From an uncultured Muribaculaceae bacterium (lineage in GTDB: Bacteria; Bacteroidota; Bacteroidia; Bacteroidales; Muribaculaceae): a DNA stretch of 7,947 nucleotides. Every line of letters begins with the position of its first letter. Position 1 is the stretch's first letter. The DNA lies in the NCBI GenBank assembly GCA_958439725.1, contig CAUBWJ010000062.1, forward strand, positions 1 through 7,947, written 5' to 3'. This document shows positions 7,637 to 7,947 of this stretch, piece by piece. Made by a program: the position numbers and the translations under genes. The notes below the pieces were generated by a model that worked only from the letters and a program-made list of their open reading frames with translations, did no database searches and was not told the DNA's origin.

Positions 7637-7848
7637 ACAAACGATAAAGTTCCCATATTCTCAGATTGTTTAATTGCCGGTATCAGAAGACTCCAGATTG
7701 AAGCAGCAACCATTATACCTGCTGCAAACCCTGCAAGTGCACGTTGCACTGACTTGCTAAGTGTTTTTTTCATACAAAACACGCATGTCGCACCTAGCGT
7801 TGTTCCAACAAATGGAATCAGTATACCTTCAAAAACATTTATTAGCAT
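7615..7848 (-). pseudogene. ZIP-family metal transporter, N-terminal fragment
   Basis: The first 72 or so of 77 residues match the start of ZIP (ZupT/GufA-like) divalent metal transporters, which bring zinc and related ions into the cytoplasm. Two membrane segments are visible, about 5-26 (ILIPFVGTTLGATCVF) and about 37-59 (LAGFAAGIMVAASIWSLLIP), the latter with the typical first-repeat pattern. A complete family member has about 250-270 residues and eight membrane segments, so the metal-binding helices TM4 and TM5 are absent. After SFVP the frame enters MlaF-like DNA and stops within five codons (VKQCC). The ATG at 7848 is well supported: AAGGAAAAT lies just upstream and a possible promoter follows further up. 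The product cannot be functional as read. Confidence 0.8.
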
Positions 7849-7860
7849 TTTATTTTCCTT
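7849..7860 (-). promoter_or_regulatory. Ribosome binding site of the ZIP gene
   Basis: The minus strand reads AAGGAAAATAAA directly before the ATG at 7848. The AAGGA core is a better Shine-Dalgarno than those before the other genes here. It supports this start codon and shows that the 5' end of the ZIP gene is genuine even though the rest of the gene is lost. Confidence 0.5.
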
Positions 7861-7870
7861 TCTGTATAGT

Positions 7871-7878
7871 CAAAAGTA
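7871..7878 (-). promoter_or_regulatory. Possible -7 box for the ZIP gene
   Basis: On the minus strand this is TACTTTTG, a perfect match to the Bacteroidetes -7 consensus TAnnTTTG, 22 bp before the ATG at 7848. No TTG is found at the expected -33 distance (about 7898-7902), so the support is one-sided. The rest of the window, 7879-7947, is AT-rich and shows no gene. Confidence 0.4.
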
Positions 7879-7947
7879 CTTTCACATCGTTCTTTTATTA
7901 GTTTTAACTAACTACTATGTATAAAAGAAACCGTGCAAAAATCAAAC

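Noticed and set aside
7391..7924. A 177-codon open frame on the plus strand at the right end.
   Set aside because: It lies antisense to the MlaF and ZIP fragments and crosses their junction. Its translation resembles no known domain, and the minus-strand frames carry clear family motifs.

Overview
This 7.9 kb window looks like chromosomal DNA from a member of the Bacteroidales, possibly the Muribaculaceae or Bacteroidaceae. The inference rests on three things. Start codons sit in AT-rich leaders with few Shine-Dalgarno motifs. Bacteroidetes-type promoter elements (-7 box TAnnTTTG) are present, the best one in front of lon. The protein types also fit, notably an EF-G2-like elongation factor paralogue and an MlaF-type ATPase with the usual C-terminal end. 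No taxonomic marker is present, so family level is a guess. I see no rRNA, tRNA, CRISPR, insertion sequence or phage gene.

Layout from left to right. (1) 23-1897, minus: a biotin-dependent carboxyltransferase with a C-terminal biotinyl domain (pyruvate carboxylase subunit B / oxaloacetate decarboxylase alpha type). (2) 2016-4415, minus: an ATP-dependent protease of the LonA type, with a good promoter just upstream that fixes its start. (3) 4416-4704: the divergent promoter region between lon and the next gene. (4) 4705-6864, plus: an EF-G paralogue whose G domain lacks the catalytic histidine and the NKxD lysine, and whose domain IV carries an insert of about 29 residues. These traits match the GTPase-deficient EF-G2 described in Bacteroides thetaiotaomicron. 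(5) 6882-6928: a strong intrinsic terminator. (6) 6971-7636, minus: the C-terminal six-sevenths of an MlaF-like ABC ATPase, cut inside its Walker A motif. (7) about 7631-7848, minus: the first 72 or so residues of a ZIP-family metal transporter, running straight into the MlaF remnant. The last 99 bases hold its upstream region.

The genes do not form one operon, but the central pair fits a stress or starvation theme: Lon for protein turnover and an EF-G2-like factor for low-cost translation, sharing a 289-bp divergent region. The carboxyltransferase links pyruvate and oxaloacetate in central metabolism.

The two points most worth a second look are the EF-G2-like protein and the ZIP/MlaF junction. 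At that junction two unrelated genes are joined within a few bases, which is either a real deletion that destroyed both or a chimeric assembly. I found no evidence of a wholly new multi-gene system.
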